Shown here one piece after another: positions 15,857 to 24,618 of a stretch of 43,568 nucleotides of DNA (position 1 is its first letter; every line of letters starts with the position of its first letter). Under the pieces are notes generated by a model. The model did no database searches. It saw nothing but the letters and a program-made list of their open reading frames with translations, and was not told the DNA's origin. Origin of the DNA: Pseudomonas sp. GM48. GTDB taxonomy: Bacteria > Pseudomonadota > Gammaproteobacteria > Pseudomonadales > Pseudomonadaceae. The translations under genes were made by a program, and so were the position numbers. The DNA is taken from contig NZ_AKJM01000043.1 in the NCBI RefSeq assembly GCF_000282335.1, positions 1 to 43,568 of the forward strand, written 5' to 3'.

Positions 15857-16423
15857 TCAGGCCTTGCCCGGCCAGGCGCTGACGAACTCGGCCAGGTCGA
15901 CCTTCTCGGCCACTCGCGGTTCTTTCTGCGGTGTGCCCAGGTACAGGAAAGCAATCACCTCTTCCCCTTCCGCCAAGCCCAACCCCTTGGCCACATGCGG
16001 CGAGTAAGCCAGGTCACCGGTACGCCACACCGCACCAATGCCCTGCGCATACGCCGCCAGCAAAATCCCGTGGGCCGCACAGCCAGCCGCCAGCAACTGC
16101 TCGGACTTCGGATACTTGGCGTGCTCCTGCAACCGCGCAATCACCACCACCACCAACGGCGCCCGCAGCGGATTACTGCGCGCCTTGTCGATGGCCGCTT
16201 CGCTGACTTCGCTGTCCGAAAGCTTCGCCGCTTCGGCCAGCAACTCGCCCATTTGCTCGCGCGCCGCGCCTTCCACCGTCAGGAAGCGCCACGGCTGCAA
16301 GTGACCGTGGTCCGGGGCGCGCATGGCGGCGCCGAAGAGCACCTCGCGCTGCTCGGCAGTGGGTGCAGGATCAATCAGTCGTGGAACGGAAACACGGTTG
16401 AGCAAAGCGTCGAGAGCCTGCAT
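15857..16423 (-). CDS. nitroreductase family protein, YdjA-like
   Basis: This 188-aa FMN-dependent NAD(P)H oxidoreductase has an N-terminal helix with RVSVPRLIDPAPT, then MRAPDHGHLQPWRFL (the flavin-site region of the YdjA subfamily), AAYAQGIGAVWRTG in the middle and IAFLYLGTP near the C-terminus. The short length matches YdjA rather than NfsB. The physiological substrate is unknown. The Shine-Dalgarno is near perfect (AGGAGGT, 5 nt before ATG). It converges with the kinase gene across a REPIN. Confidence 0.9.
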   Translation of the reverse strand: MQALDALLNRVSVPRLIDPAPTAEQREVLFGAAMRAPDHGHLQPWRFLTVEGAAREQMGELLAEAAKLSDSEVSEAAIDKARSNPLRAPLVVVVIARLQEHAKYPKSEQLLAAGCAAHGILLAAYAQGIGAVWRTGDLAYSPHVAKGLGLAEGEEVIAFLYLGTPQKEPRVAEKVDLAEFVSAWPGKA

Positions 16424-16544
16424 CGGCTACCTCCTGAAAAATTTGTGCGGCTATTCTAGCTGCAACTGCCACAGCAATGCCGGTTTACATGCCCTGCCTC
16501 GCGGGTAGAATGGCGCCCTTTCCACCATCAGCCGAGCGGACCTC

Positions 16545-17999
16545 ATGGCGTTGCCGACCTTACGGATCATTGGTTTCATCATCGGCATCTTCCTGATCAC
16601 ACTGGCGATCTCCATGGTCATACCCATGGCCACGCTGGTCATTTTCGACCGCACCAGCGACCTGCCGTCGTTCCTCTGGGCCAGCATGATCACCTTTGTC
16701 GCCGGTTTGGCGCTGGTGATTCCCGGGCGCCCCGAACACATTCATCTGCGCCCCCGGGACATGTACCTGCTGACCGTCAGCAGTTGGCTGGTGGTGTGCA
16801 TCTTCGCCGCACTGCCGTTCCTGCTGACCCAACACATCAGCTACACCGACTCGTTCTTCGAAAGCATGTCCGGCATCACCGCCACTGGCGCAACCGTACT
16901 CAGCGGCCTGGACACCATGTCCCCCGGCATCCTGATGTGGCGCTCCCTTCTGCACTGGCTGGGTGGCATTGGCTTCATCGGTATGGCGGTGGCGATTCTG
17001 CCGCTGTTGCGCATCGGAGGCATGCGGCTGTTCCAGACAGAGTCGTCGGACCGCTCGGAAAAAGTCATGCCCCGCTCGCACATGGTGGCGCGCCTGATCG
17101 TAGCGGCCTACGTCGGCATTACCATTGTCGGCAGCCTGGCGTTCTGGTGGGCCGGGATGAGCCTGTTCGACGCGATCAACCACGCGATGTCGGCGATTTC
17201 CACCGGTGGCTTCTCTACCTCCGACCAGTCTTTGGCCAAGTGGCCGCAACCGGCGGTGCATTGGGTCGCGATCGTCATCATGATTCTCGGTGCCCTGCCG
17301 TTCACCCTGTATGTCGCCACGATGCGTGGTAACCGTCGGGCGCTGATCAAGGATGAACAGGTTCAAGGCCTGCTCGGCATGCTGCTGGTGACCTGGCTGG
17401 TACTCGGTACCTGGTATTGGTGGACAACTCAGCTGCATTGGCTGGAGGCGTTGCGGCATGTGGCGCTGAACGTGACGTCGGTAGTGACCACCACCGGTTT
17501 TGCACTGGGGGACTACAGCCTGTGGGGCAATTTCTCGCTGATGCTGTTCTTCTATTTGGGGTTTGTCGGCGGTTGTTCCGGCTCGACCGCGGGCGGCATC
17601 AAGATTTTCCGCTTCCAGGTGGCCTATATCCTGCTCAAGGCCAACCTTAACCAGCTGATACACCCGCGCGCGGTGATCAAGCAGAAGTACAACGGTCACC
17701 GTCTCGACGAAGAAATCGTGCGTTCGATCCTGACCTTTTCGTTCTTTTTTGCGATCACCATCTGCGTGATTGCGCTGCTGCTGTCGCTGCTCGGTGTGGA
17801 CTGGATGACCGCCCTGACCGGCGCGGCCAGTACAGTGTCCGGCGTGGGTCCGGGACTGGGCGAGACCATTGGCCCGGCGGGTAACTTCGCCACCCTGCCG
17901 GATGCCGCCAAGTGGATTCTGTCGTTCGGCATGCTGCTGGGCCGACTGGAGATCATTACGGTGTTTGTGCTGTGTATTCCGGCATTTTGGCGTCATTGA
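16545..17999 (+). CDS. trkH: TrkH/TrkG-family potassium uptake protein
   Basis: This 484-aa K+ channel-like membrane subunit works with peripheral TrkA. All four pore-loop segments are visible: SGITATGATVLSGL, SAISTGGFSTS, TSVVTTTGFALG and ASTVSGVGPGLG, each with the filter glycine. The end, GMLLGRLEIITVFVLCIPAFWRH, matches the family C-terminus, so it is complete. trkA is not in the window. The last 44 bp overlap the end of the convergent AraC gene. Confidence 0.95.
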   Translation: MALPTLRIIGFIIGIFLITLAISMVIPMATLVIFDRTSDLPSFLWASMITFVAGLALVIPGRPEHIHLRPRDMYLLTVSSWLVVCIFAALPFLLTQHISYTDSFFESMSGITATGATVLSGLDTMSPGILMWRSLLHWLGGIGFIGMAVAILPLLRIGGMRLFQTESSDRSEKVMPRSHMVARLIVAAYVGITIVGSLAFWWAGMSLFDAINHAMSAISTGGFSTSDQSLAKWPQPAVHWVAIVIMILGALPFTLYVATMRGNRRALIKDEQVQGLLGMLLVTWLVLGTWYWWTTQLHWLEALRHVALNVTSVVTTTGFALGDYSLWGNFSLMLFFYLGFVGGCSGSTAGGIKIFRFQVAYILLKANLNQLIHPRAVIKQKYNGHRLDEEIVRSILTFSFFFAITICVIALLLSLLGVDWMTALTGAASTVSGVGPGLGETIGPAGNFATLPDAAKWILSFGMLLGRLEIITVFVLCIPAFWRH

Positions 18000-19017
18000 C
18001 CGCTTCGGGTGCTTGCATCAGCCGCATCCGGTACTCACCGGGTGTGGCGTCGAACCAGCGGCGGAAAGCACGGAAGAAGTTGCTCGGATCGGCAAACCCC
18101 AGCAGGTAGGCAATTTCCAGCAATGTCATGCTCGGTTGCGCCAGGTACTGCTCCGCCAGCTCGCGCCGGGTATCGTCCAGCAGCGCCTGAAAACTTGTGC
18201 CCTCTTCCTGCAAGCGCCGCTGCAAGGTGCGCTGGGACAGATGCAGCGTCTGCGCCACGGCATCGCGCTTGGGCTCGCCTTGGGGCAACAGGCGGCACAG
18301 CACCTGCCGCGCCTTGTGGGTCACGCGGCTTTCGGAAAAGCGCGCCAGGTACTCGCCGGCAAAGCGGTCATGCAGCAACGCCATCGCCTCGTTAGCCGTC
18401 GGCAAGGGCGCTTCCAGGTCTGAACGCTCGAAAATCAGCGCGTCATAAGGTGCGTTGAACAACAGCGGTGCATGAAAGGCTTGCTGATAGGGTTCCAGGT
18501 TGGCCGGCTCGGTGCCTTGGAACAACACTCTGCGTGGTTGCAACGTACGCCCGGTCAACCAGCCGCACAGCGCCAAGGCACAGGCCAGTGATGCTTCGGC
18601 GCTTTGCCGGGTCGGCGGCAGATGATCGCCATGCACCGTCAGAATCAGCGCGTAGCCTTCTTCCAGCAGTTTGAAACTCAGGTCGGCACTTTCGGCGATG
18701 ATCCGCTGATAGCGCACCAGCCGCTGGAAACCTTCGGCCAGGGTCTGGCTGGACATCAAGGCGTAGCCGGTCACATGAAACTGCGCAGGTCGCACCACCT
18801 TGCCCATGTTCAGGCCGATGGCCGGATTACCGGACAGCTCGACCGCACGCTGCCACAGCCGTGTCATGGAATCTTGTGGGAAGCGTGCATCCGGATCATC
18901 CAGTGCCGTGTAGTCGAGCCCCAGTTGCTTGAACAGAACCCGGCAATCCAGGCCGTCCATCTCCAGCGCTTTGACAATCCCCATCGCCCAGCTTGCAGAA
19001 GTCGTTCGTTCACTCAT
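17956..19017 (-). CDS. AraC-family regulator (OruR/ArgR-like, Arabinose_bd type)
   Basis: The 353-aa protein has an N-terminal ligand/dimerisation domain (about 20-205, GLNMGKVVRPAQFHVTGYAL, SADLSFKLLEEGYALIL) and a C-terminal AraC double helix-turn-helix (about 235-335) with LHLSQRTLQRRLQEEG, EIAYLLGFADPSNFFRAFRRW and DATPGEYR. This layout is common among regulators of lipid or amino-acid catabolism. Target and inducer are unknown. The final 14 codons overlap trkH on the other strand. A divergent DUF962/HD gene pair starts 160 bp upstream and may be its target. Confidence 0.88.
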   Translation of the reverse strand: MSERTTSASWAMGIVKALEMDGLDCRVLFKQLGLDYTALDDPDARFPQDSMTRLWQRAVELSGNPAIGLNMGKVVRPAQFHVTGYALMSSQTLAEGFQRLVRYQRIIAESADLSFKLLEEGYALILTVHGDHLPPTRQSAEASLACALALCGWLTGRTLQPRRVLFQGTEPANLEPYQQAFHAPLLFNAPYDALIFERSDLEAPLPTANEAMALLHDRFAGEYLARFSESRVTHKARQVLCRLLPQGEPKRDAVAQTLHLSQRTLQRRLQEEGTSFQALLDDTRRELAEQYLAQPSMTLLEIAYLLGFADPSNFFRAFRRWFDATPGEYRMRLMQAPEAVNDAKMPEYTAQTP

Positions 19018-19177
19018 GGCGTTTTCTTACATGGTGAGCCGCATGCTACGGCTATTGACCGAAGGATACTAAAGTGGCGCCTATTGTCAGTGGCTGATGC
19101 CATTGATCACTCTAGACTCAAATAAGCTACCCGCAGAACAACTTGCAGTCAGAACAATAACCACAGAGATAGCAGTC

Positions 19178-19489
19178 GTGGAAAACGTCAAACGATTCAA
19201 CAGCTTCGCTGAGTTCTACCCGTATTACCTCAGCGAACACCGCAACAGTACCTGCCGACGCTTGCACTTTATTGGCACGACACTGGTCATTCTCATTCTG
19301 GCACTGACCATTGGTCGCGGGGCATGGATGCTGTTGTGGGCCCTGCCTTTGGCGGGTTACAGCTTTGCCTGGGTCGGGCATTTCTTCTTCGAGAAGAACC
19401 GTCCGGCGACGTTCCAACACCCCTTCTATAGCCTGCTCGGTGACTTTGTCATGTACCGGGACATGGTTCTGGGGCGCGTTCCTTTCTAG
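19178..19489 (+). CDS. DUF962 (Mpo1-like) small membrane protein
   Basis: This 103-aa protein begins ENVKRFNSFAEFYPYYLSEH after a GTG start (19178-19180). It carries the DUF962 histidines in EHRNSTCRRLHFIGT and VGHFFFEKNRPATFQHPFYS, around two hydrophobic segments (TLVILILALTIG and AWMLLWALPLAGYSF). Yeast Mpo1 of this family is an iron dioxygenase of 2-hydroxy fatty acids; bacterial short forms are uncharacterised. The ribosome site is weak. The HD-domain gene follows after 27 bp, so they likely form an operon. Confidence 0.82.
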   Translation: MENVKRFNSFAEFYPYYLSEHRNSTCRRLHFIGTTLVILILALTIGRGAWMLLWALPLAGYSFAWVGHFFFEKNRPATFQHPFYSLLGDFVMYRDMVLGRVPF

Positions 19490-19516
19490 CTGACATCAGT
19501 CACAAGAGAGTTACCT

Positions 19517-20107
19517 ATGAATGCCAATGCCCGCTTCACCCACATGAAGGACGGCACGCAGGAAGACTGGGCGATCATCGCTGCGGACTTCAGTGCCTAC
19601 GCGCGACAATTGCCGGCACGGATTGCTGCGCACCTGCAGTTGCTCGCGGGTGATTTTGGCGGATTCCCGGTGGATCGCCTGACCCACTCCCTGCAAACCG
19701 CCACTCGCGCCTGGCGCGATGGCCGCGACGAAGAATACGTGGTCTGCGCCCTGCTCCACGATATCGGCGACACGCTGGGTTCCTACAATCACCCGGACAT
19801 CGCGGCGGCGATCCTCAAGCCGTTCGTCAGCGCCGAAAATTTGTGGATGGTGGAAAAGCACGGGATTTTCCAGGGCTACTACTTCTTTCATCACCTGGGC
19901 ATGGATCGGCATCTGCGTGAGCAGTTCCAGGACCACCCGCAGTACCAGGCGACCGTCGAGTTTTGTGCCAGGTACGATGCGGCGGCGTTTGATCCGGCGT
20001 ACGACACGCTGCCGTTGAGCTTATTCGAACCGATGATGCAGCGGTTGTTTGCGCACCCCAGGAACTCGATTTACCAGGCGGCGATGCAAGAGCATTCCCC
20101 AGCCTGA
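19517..20107 (+). CDS. HD-domain protein, possible PhnZ/MIOX-like
   Basis: The 196-aa product has an HD-type metal site: His57 (THSLQTATRAWRDG), His81-Asp82 (LLHDIGDTLG), His92 (YNHPDIAAA) and later His115 and HH125-126 (VEKHGIFQGYYFFHHLG). The region and spacing recall PhnZ/MIOX-type mixed-valent di-iron oxygenases as well as HD phosphohydrolases, so the chemistry cannot be fixed from sequence. It follows the DUF962 gene, another probable iron protein. GC-rich hairpin GACCGC/GCGGTC at 20111-20125 follows the stop and may help termination. Confidence 0.78.
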   Translation: MNANARFTHMKDGTQEDWAIIAADFSAYARQLPARIAAHLQLLAGDFGGFPVDRLTHSLQTATRAWRDGRDEEYVVCALLHDIGDTLGSYNHPDIAAAILKPFVSAENLWMVEKHGIFQGYYFFHHLGMDRHLREQFQDHPQYQATVEFCARYDAAAFDPAYDTLPLSLFEPMMQRLFAHPRNSIYQAAMQEHSPA

Positions 20108-20110
20108 CAA

Positions 20111-20125
20111 GACCGCTTCGCGGTC
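20111..20125 (+). terminator. short hairpin after the HD-domain gene
   Basis: GACCGC-TTC-GCGGTC is a perfect 6-bp hairpin 4 bp after the stop codon. No T-run follows; a REP pair begins at 20128, so RNA 3' ends may be set here. Confidence 0.35.
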
Positions 20126-20127
20126 CA

Positions 20128-20218
20128 TTCGCGAGCAAGCCCGCTCCCACAGGGTTATCTGGCGACCACAAGTTTTGTGCTCACCTTCGCCCACTGTGGG
20201 AGCGGGCTTGCTCGCGAA
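20128..20218. repeat. REP pair, inside-out orientation
   Basis: The left arm TTCGCGAGCAAGCCCGCTC(CCACA) spans 20128-20151 and the right arm TGTGGGAGCGGGCTTGCTCG begins at 20195. As at 6301-6388, the TGTGGG ends face inward, unlike the four standard elements. Confidence 0.9.
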
Positions 20219-20250
20219 GAGGCCTGCCCAGGCACTGCACAACTAACAGA

Positions 20251-21066
20251 TCAAGCCAGCTCTGCAACCTTGGCCGCCTTCAACTGCGCCTCTCGCGCCT
20301 GGGCATCCGCCAGGCGATACAACTCGATCGAACCATCCCAGTGCTCGATCAGCGCCGTGCACGACTCCACCCAGTCGCCGCAATTGAGGTAGTCCACCTC
20401 GCCGACCTTGCGAATCTCGGCATGGTGAATGTGTCCGCACACCACGCCGTGCAGCTCGCGCTTGACGCATTCGTGAGCGATGGCTTCTTCGAAGTCGCTG
20501 ATGAAGCTGACTGCAGTTTTCACTTTGTGCTTGAGATAGGCCGACAGCGACCAGTAGCCGTAGCCATATCGCGCGCGCCAGTGATTGAGCCAACGGTTGA
20601 GGGTCAGGGTGAATTCGTAGGCCGAGTCACCGAGAAAGGCCAGCCAGCGATGGTAACGGGTGATCACATCGAACTGGTCGCCGTGAATCACCAGCAGATG
20701 CCGGCCGTCGGCGGTGACGTGTACGGCTTCGTCCACCAACTGGATATTGCCCAGGATCAGCTTCGAATAGCGGCGCAGGAATTCGTCGTGGTTGCCGGTG
20801 ACGTAGATCACCTCGGTGCCACGCTTGCTCATGGTCAACAGGCGACGGATCACGTTGGTGTGCGCTTGCGGCCAGTACATGCCGCCGCGCAGTTTCCAGC
20901 CGTCGATGATGTCACCGACCAGGTAGATTCTGTCCGCGTGATAGCTCTTGAGAAACTGCGACAGGTGTTCAGCCTGGCAATCCCGGGTGCCCAAATGCAC
21001 GTCGGAAATCCATAAAGTCCGTACGCGTTGTTTACGGGTGGGTTTGGCGAGCTCGGCGCTGGTCAT
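20251..21066 (-). CDS. LpxH-like metallophosphoesterase (UDP-2,3-diacylglucosamine diphosphatase family)
   Basis: The 271-aa calcineurin-type phosphoesterase shows all metal motifs: WISDVHLGTRD (Asp22, His24), YLVGDIIDGW, VTGNHDEFLRRY, LLVIHGDQFD and VVCGHIHHAEIRKVG. It is longer than LpxH of E. coli and belongs to the LpxH-like branch often found as a second copy in Pseudomonas; a lipid A precursor or other UDP/phosphodiester substrate is possible. The ATG at 21064-21066 follows AGAGGG; longer in-frame extensions upstream lack a site. Confidence 0.85.
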   Translation of the reverse strand: MTSAELAKPTRKQRVRTLWISDVHLGTRDCQAEHLSQFLKSYHADRIYLVGDIIDGWKLRGGMYWPQAHTNVIRRLLTMSKRGTEVIYVTGNHDEFLRRYSKLILGNIQLVDEAVHVTADGRHLLVIHGDQFDVITRYHRWLAFLGDSAYEFTLTLNRWLNHWRARYGYGYWSLSAYLKHKVKTAVSFISDFEEAIAHECVKRELHGVVCGHIHHAEIRKVGEVDYLNCGDWVESCTALIEHWDGSIELYRLADAQAREAQLKAAKVAELA

Positions 21067-21202
21067 GGGCAACCCTCTGGACATGTTTTGTAAAGTTTGC
21101 GCTGGTCGAGTTAATGGTCCATGACAGCACCAAGTCAGTCGTGTGACAGCGCTTATCAGCCTGCCCGGGTGTAGACTGGCGGCCTGAACCGGGAGACCTG
21201 CG

Positions 21203-21967
21203 ATGAGACCGATCCTCACGCTCCGCCAATACAGCCACGACCTGATCGTCCACAGCCATGAACACGCGCAATTGGTGTTCGGGCTTTCGGGCGCCCTGGA
21301 TTTCGAGGTCGACGGCCGTGGTAGCCAGGTGGTCCAGCAGAGTTTCGTGGTGGTGCCCTCCGGAGCGCATCACGCGTGTGGCAGCGCCAACGGCAGCCGC
21401 TGCCTGGTGCTGGATGTACCCAGCGAACAATGGGTTGCCCAGTCGTTGGGCGATCACGCCGAATCCAGCCGACGCTTGCTCGACAACGCCGGTCGCCTGC
21501 CCCTGGACGCCGGGCAAAACCAATTGGTCAGTTGGCTGGCGAACAGTCCGGTCGATGATCCGCTGATCGCACAACAAGGCGCGGTGCTGCTACTGGCCAG
21601 TCTCAACAACGCCAGGCCCGACATCGTCGGCGGTCGGCGCCTTCCTTATGCCGCGCTGAACGCACACATCGATCAGTACGCGGCGTACCCGCTGCAGGTG
21701 GCCGACCTGGCCCGTGTGGCCGGCCTCTCCAGTGCCCGTTTGCATGCCCGATTCGTGGCCGAATGCGGGCAGACGCCGATGGACTACATCCGCAGCCGAC
21801 GCCTGCATACTGCCGTGGGCATGCTGCGCAACTCGGCGCTGCCCATCGGCGAGATTGCCAGCCGCGTCGGCTACAGCTCCCAGAGCGCCTTTGCGGCGGC
21901 GGTGTTGCGCGAGTTCGGGGCATCGCCCGGAAAGCTGCGGCGCGAGGCTGGCGACAAAAAACGCTAG
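21203..21967 (+). CDS. AraC-family regulator with cupin-type sensor
   Basis: The 254-aa protein has an N-terminal cupin-like half (YSHDLIVHSHEHAQLVFGL, a His-rich strand pair, and FVVVPSGAHHAC) and a C-terminal AraC DNA-binding half (about 150-250) with LQVADLARVAGLSSARLHARF, IGEIASRVGYSSQSAFAAAV and GASPGKLRR. The EamA exporter gene follows 71 bp downstream on the same strand, a common arrangement for a regulator and its target. The inducer is unknown. Confidence 0.88.
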   Translation: MRPILTLRQYSHDLIVHSHEHAQLVFGLSGALDFEVDGRGSQVVQQSFVVVPSGAHHACGSANGSRCLVLDVPSEQWVAQSLGDHAESSRRLLDNAGRLPLDAGQNQLVSWLANSPVDDPLIAQQGAVLLLASLNNARPDIVGGRRLPYAALNAHIDQYAAYPLQVADLARVAGLSSARLHARFVAECGQTPMDYIRSRRLHTAVGMLRNSALPIGEIASRVGYSSQSAFAAAVLREFGASPGKLRREAGDKKR

Positions 21968-22038
21968 TTTGCCGACAGACTTGACGGACGATTACGCGCT
22001 TCAATGAGGCTTCTGTTCGTTTGTCGTTAAGGATTGCA

Positions 22039-22932
22039 ATGACTCCCCGTACCGCCCTTGGCGCCTTGCATATCGGCGCATTGATGTTCGGCCTGACCGG
22101 CGTGTTCGGCAAACTGGCTGCCGCGTCACCGGCGATCATCGTTTTCGGCCGCGCCGCCTTCGCCGTGCTTGCGCTGGCGTTTTTTGCACGGTTCGCCAGC
22201 CAGACGCGCTGGCAGAAACTCGAGCCCGTGGACTGGCGCCGACTGCTGCTCAGCGGCTTGTTGCTGGCCGGACACTGGGTGAGTTTCTTCATTGCGGTAA
22301 AAGTCGCAGGCGTGGCGATTGCGACGCTCGGTTTTGCCAGTTTCCCGGCATTTACCGTGATCCTTGAAGGGCTGATCTTCCGCGAGCGCATTCGCACCAA
22401 TGAAATTGTGCTGGTGCTGCTGGTGAGTGTCGGGTTGGTGCTGGTCACGCCTGATTTTGATCTGGCCAGCGGCGCCACCACCGGCCTGCTGTGGGCCGTG
22501 GGTTCCGGGTTGCTGTTCGCCCTGCTGTCACTGACCAACCGTGCCAGCTCCGGGCGCGTCCCGCCCGTGCAGGCAGCGCTGTGCCAGAACGTGGTGGTTG
22601 CCCTGTGCCTGCTGCCGGTGGCGGCGCCGCAATTGAGCGAAGTACGCGCCATCGACTGGCTGTGGATCGGCCTGCTCGGTGTGTTCTGTACCGGTGTCGC
22701 CCACAGCCTGTTCGTCGCCAGCCTGGCGGTGATCAAGGCACGCACTGCCGCCGTGGTGTTCGCCCTGGAACCGGTCTATGGCATCACCGTCGCCTGGCTG
22801 CTGTTCAATGAAAACCCGACCCTGCGCATGTTGCTTGGGGGCGTGCTGATCATTGTGGCGATTGTGGTGTCCAGCCGGTTCTCAGGTGGTTCCAGCAAGA
22901 AAGCCGTTGCTGCGGAGGCTGCTTCTCACTGA
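22039..22932 (+). CDS. EamA-family (DMT) transporter
   Basis: This 297-aa inner-membrane protein has ten predicted helices as two EamA repeats (first about 10-135 with GLTGVFGKLAAASPAIIVFGR, second about 150-285 with ALEPVYGITVAWLLFNE). EamA proteins often export amino acids or metabolites; the substrate is unknown. TAAGGA precedes the chosen ATG by about 6 nt. The upstream AraC gene is the likely regulator. The last 7 bp overlap the convergent selW-like gene. Confidence 0.9.
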   Translation: MTPRTALGALHIGALMFGLTGVFGKLAAASPAIIVFGRAAFAVLALAFFARFASQTRWQKLEPVDWRRLLLSGLLLAGHWVSFFIAVKVAGVAIATLGFASFPAFTVILEGLIFRERIRTNEIVLVLLVSVGLVLVTPDFDLASGATTGLLWAVGSGLLFALLSLTNRASSGRVPPVQAALCQNVVVALCLLPVAAPQLSEVRAIDWLWIGLLGVFCTGVAHSLFVASLAVIKARTAAVVFALEPVYGITVAWLLFNENPTLRMLLGGVLIIVAIVVSSRFSGGSSKKAVAAEAASH

Positions 22933-23213
22933 GAGCGGTCGTTGTGCCCCAGGTCGCGGTCCGGGTCGATCTGGTCACGGACCCGCTGCTTGAGCACTTT
23001 GGCCTCAGGGAAGCCTCCGTCCGCTTTGCGCTCCCAGATCTGCACGGTGTCACAGAAGATATGAAAGACACCGCCGGTGCCCGGCACCAGGGAGACTTTG
23101 CCCAGGTCATCACCAAAGGTGCTGAGCAGTTCCTGGGCCAGCCAGGCCGCACGCAACAGCCACTGGCATTGCGTGCAATAGGTGATGACGATTTCCGGTT
23201 TGCTGACGGTCAT
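22926..23213 (-). CDS. SelT/SelW/SelH-family (Rdx) protein
   Basis: The 95-aa thioredoxin-fold protein has the redox motif CTQC (Cys13, Cys16) in ITYCTQCQWLLRAAWLAQEL, then VSLVPGTGGVFHI and VQIWERKADGGFPEAKVLKQ, the usual Rdx pattern. Cysteine stands where selenocysteine occurs in SelW. The redox partner is unknown. It lies 33 bp after the short FimV-like gene on the same strand and may be read with it; it overlaps the EamA gene by 7 bp at the 3' end. Confidence 0.92.
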   Translation of the reverse strand: MTVSKPEIVITYCTQCQWLLRAAWLAQELLSTFGDDLGKVSLVPGTGGVFHIFCDTVQIWERKADGGFPEAKVLKQRVRDQIDPDRDLGHNDRSQ

Positions 23214-23246
23214 GATGGGACGTAACTCCAGAGTTTGACGACGCCG

Positions 23247-24491
23247 CTATGATAGCCCGGCCGGTGGCTGCCGGGACGGCGGAACGGGTTGCGCCTCTAA
23301 CTCGAACGCCGGCTCGATCATGGCCAGAGCAACCGACTGCTTGTTTTCGTTTGGGCTGATCACGTCCCAACTCGACGCCATGGACAGCTCCTCCAGGTTG
23401 AGCTGGTACTCATCGTCAGTAGCGGATTCGCCGGACATCGCCAACCCCGGAACCACCGCCACGTCAGCAACAACCGGGTTGGAATGACGGTTATCGACCC
23501 ACTCAAATTCATCATTGGCTGGCACCCCGTCGCGCTGCGCAGTAGGCGATTGCATGACAGGAGGCCATATCACTGGCTCGGTAAAGAGCTCAGCCAACGG
23601 CTCATGCTGCGACGGCAGAGCCACTGGCGTTGTGGCCTGATGCTGCCGGCGCCAGCGGCGAACAAACCAGCCCAGCACCATCAGCGCTGACACGCCGGCA
23701 ATCGGCAGCCAGCCAATCCCGGGATTTTCAGCAATGGCGGGGGCTGGCGCCACTGCGTCAGAAACAATGGGTTGCGCCTTTACCTTCTTGAGCTCCGCCA
23801 GTTGGGTTTGCAGCTCGGCCAACTGCTTTTTCTGGTCGGCGATCAGCTCATCCTGGCCTTGAAGCTTCGCGTTGAGCTCATCGACAGTGGTTTGCAACGA
23901 ATGGTTTTGCAGGGCGCTGGTGGCCAGTTGTTCGACAGCGGGATCAACCACGGGGACGTCCGCTTCCGGCGTCGCCTTTGCCACAGGTGACGGCGAAACG
24001 ACCGGTTGAACACTGGGAAATCCAGACGCCGGGGAACTGGAAACCGCTTCATCGGTGGCGGGAACAATACCCGGCGAACCCGGCGGATCGATCAGTACCG
24101 TGTACTCGCGCAATAACCGACCGTTGGGCTGATTAAGCTGCACGAGAAAATTCAGGAACGGTTCACTGACCGGTTTGCTGGAGGTTACCTGGATCAAGGA
24201 GCGATTACCGCGCAGCACCGGGGTGAACTTCAGATTATTGAGGAAAAATACCCGGTCGATCCCGGCACGGCTGAATTCGTCTGCCGTTGCCAGGTTCACC
24301 GACAGCTCGTTCTCTTCCAGGCCAGACGCATCCACCAGTGCGATTTCGGCACGCAGCGGTTGATTCAGCGCCGAATGCAGGGTGATTTCACCCAGGCCCA
24401 ACGCAGGTGCCCATGCCGAATAAGTGACAGCGGCCCCGGCCAGCAACCACTGAGAACAACCACGCAAAACCAATCGCCAACACTTGAGCAT
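23247..24491 (-). CDS. short FimV/HubP-like protein
   Basis: The 414-aa product has a signal-like N-terminus (LRGCSQWLLAGAAVTYSAWA), the FimV N-terminal domain (ALGLGEITLHSALNQPLRAEI, VNLATADEFSRAGIDRVFFL and VSEPFLNFLVQLNQPNGRLL), a Pro/Ser/Val linker, a coiled coil (QGQDELIADQKKQLAELQTQ) and a transmembrane helix (PIAGVSALMVLGWFVRRW). It lacks the LysM segment, long acidic region and C-terminal TPR of full-length FimV, so it is a short paralogue rather than fimV. The second of two in-frame ATGs fits AAGGA best. Its role, perhaps at the pole or in the envelope, is unknown. Confidence 0.75.
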   Translation of the reverse strand: MLKCWRLVLRGCSQWLLAGAAVTYSAWAPALGLGEITLHSALNQPLRAEIALVDASGLEENELSVNLATADEFSRAGIDRVFFLNNLKFTPVLRGNRSLIQVTSSKPVSEPFLNFLVQLNQPNGRLLREYTVLIDPPGSPGIVPATDEAVSSSPASGFPSVQPVVSPSPVAKATPEADVPVVDPAVEQLATSALQNHSLQTTVDELNAKLQGQDELIADQKKQLAELQTQLAELKKVKAQPIVSDAVAPAPAIAENPGIGWLPIAGVSALMVLGWFVRRWRRQHQATTPVALPSQHEPLAELFTEPVIWPPVMQSPTAQRDGVPANDEFEWVDNRHSNPVVADVAVVPGLAMSGESATDDEYQLNLEELSMASSWDVISPNENKQSVALAMIEPAFELEAQPVPPSRQPPAGLS

Positions 24492-24618
24492 GAGCATCCT
24501 TGAGATCTACAGAAACTACCCGTACGCGTTCGTACATCCGTTACGAACACGATATTGCCGAGTAGTTCTTATAGTCTGCCCGATGCGGTATCTCTAAAAC
24601 CTGGCGTTCGGTTATGCC

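Noticed and set aside
16560..17996. 478-codon minus-strand frame opposite trkH
   Set aside because: It is rich in His, Gln and Arg, typical of antisense frames; trkH has all pore motifs.
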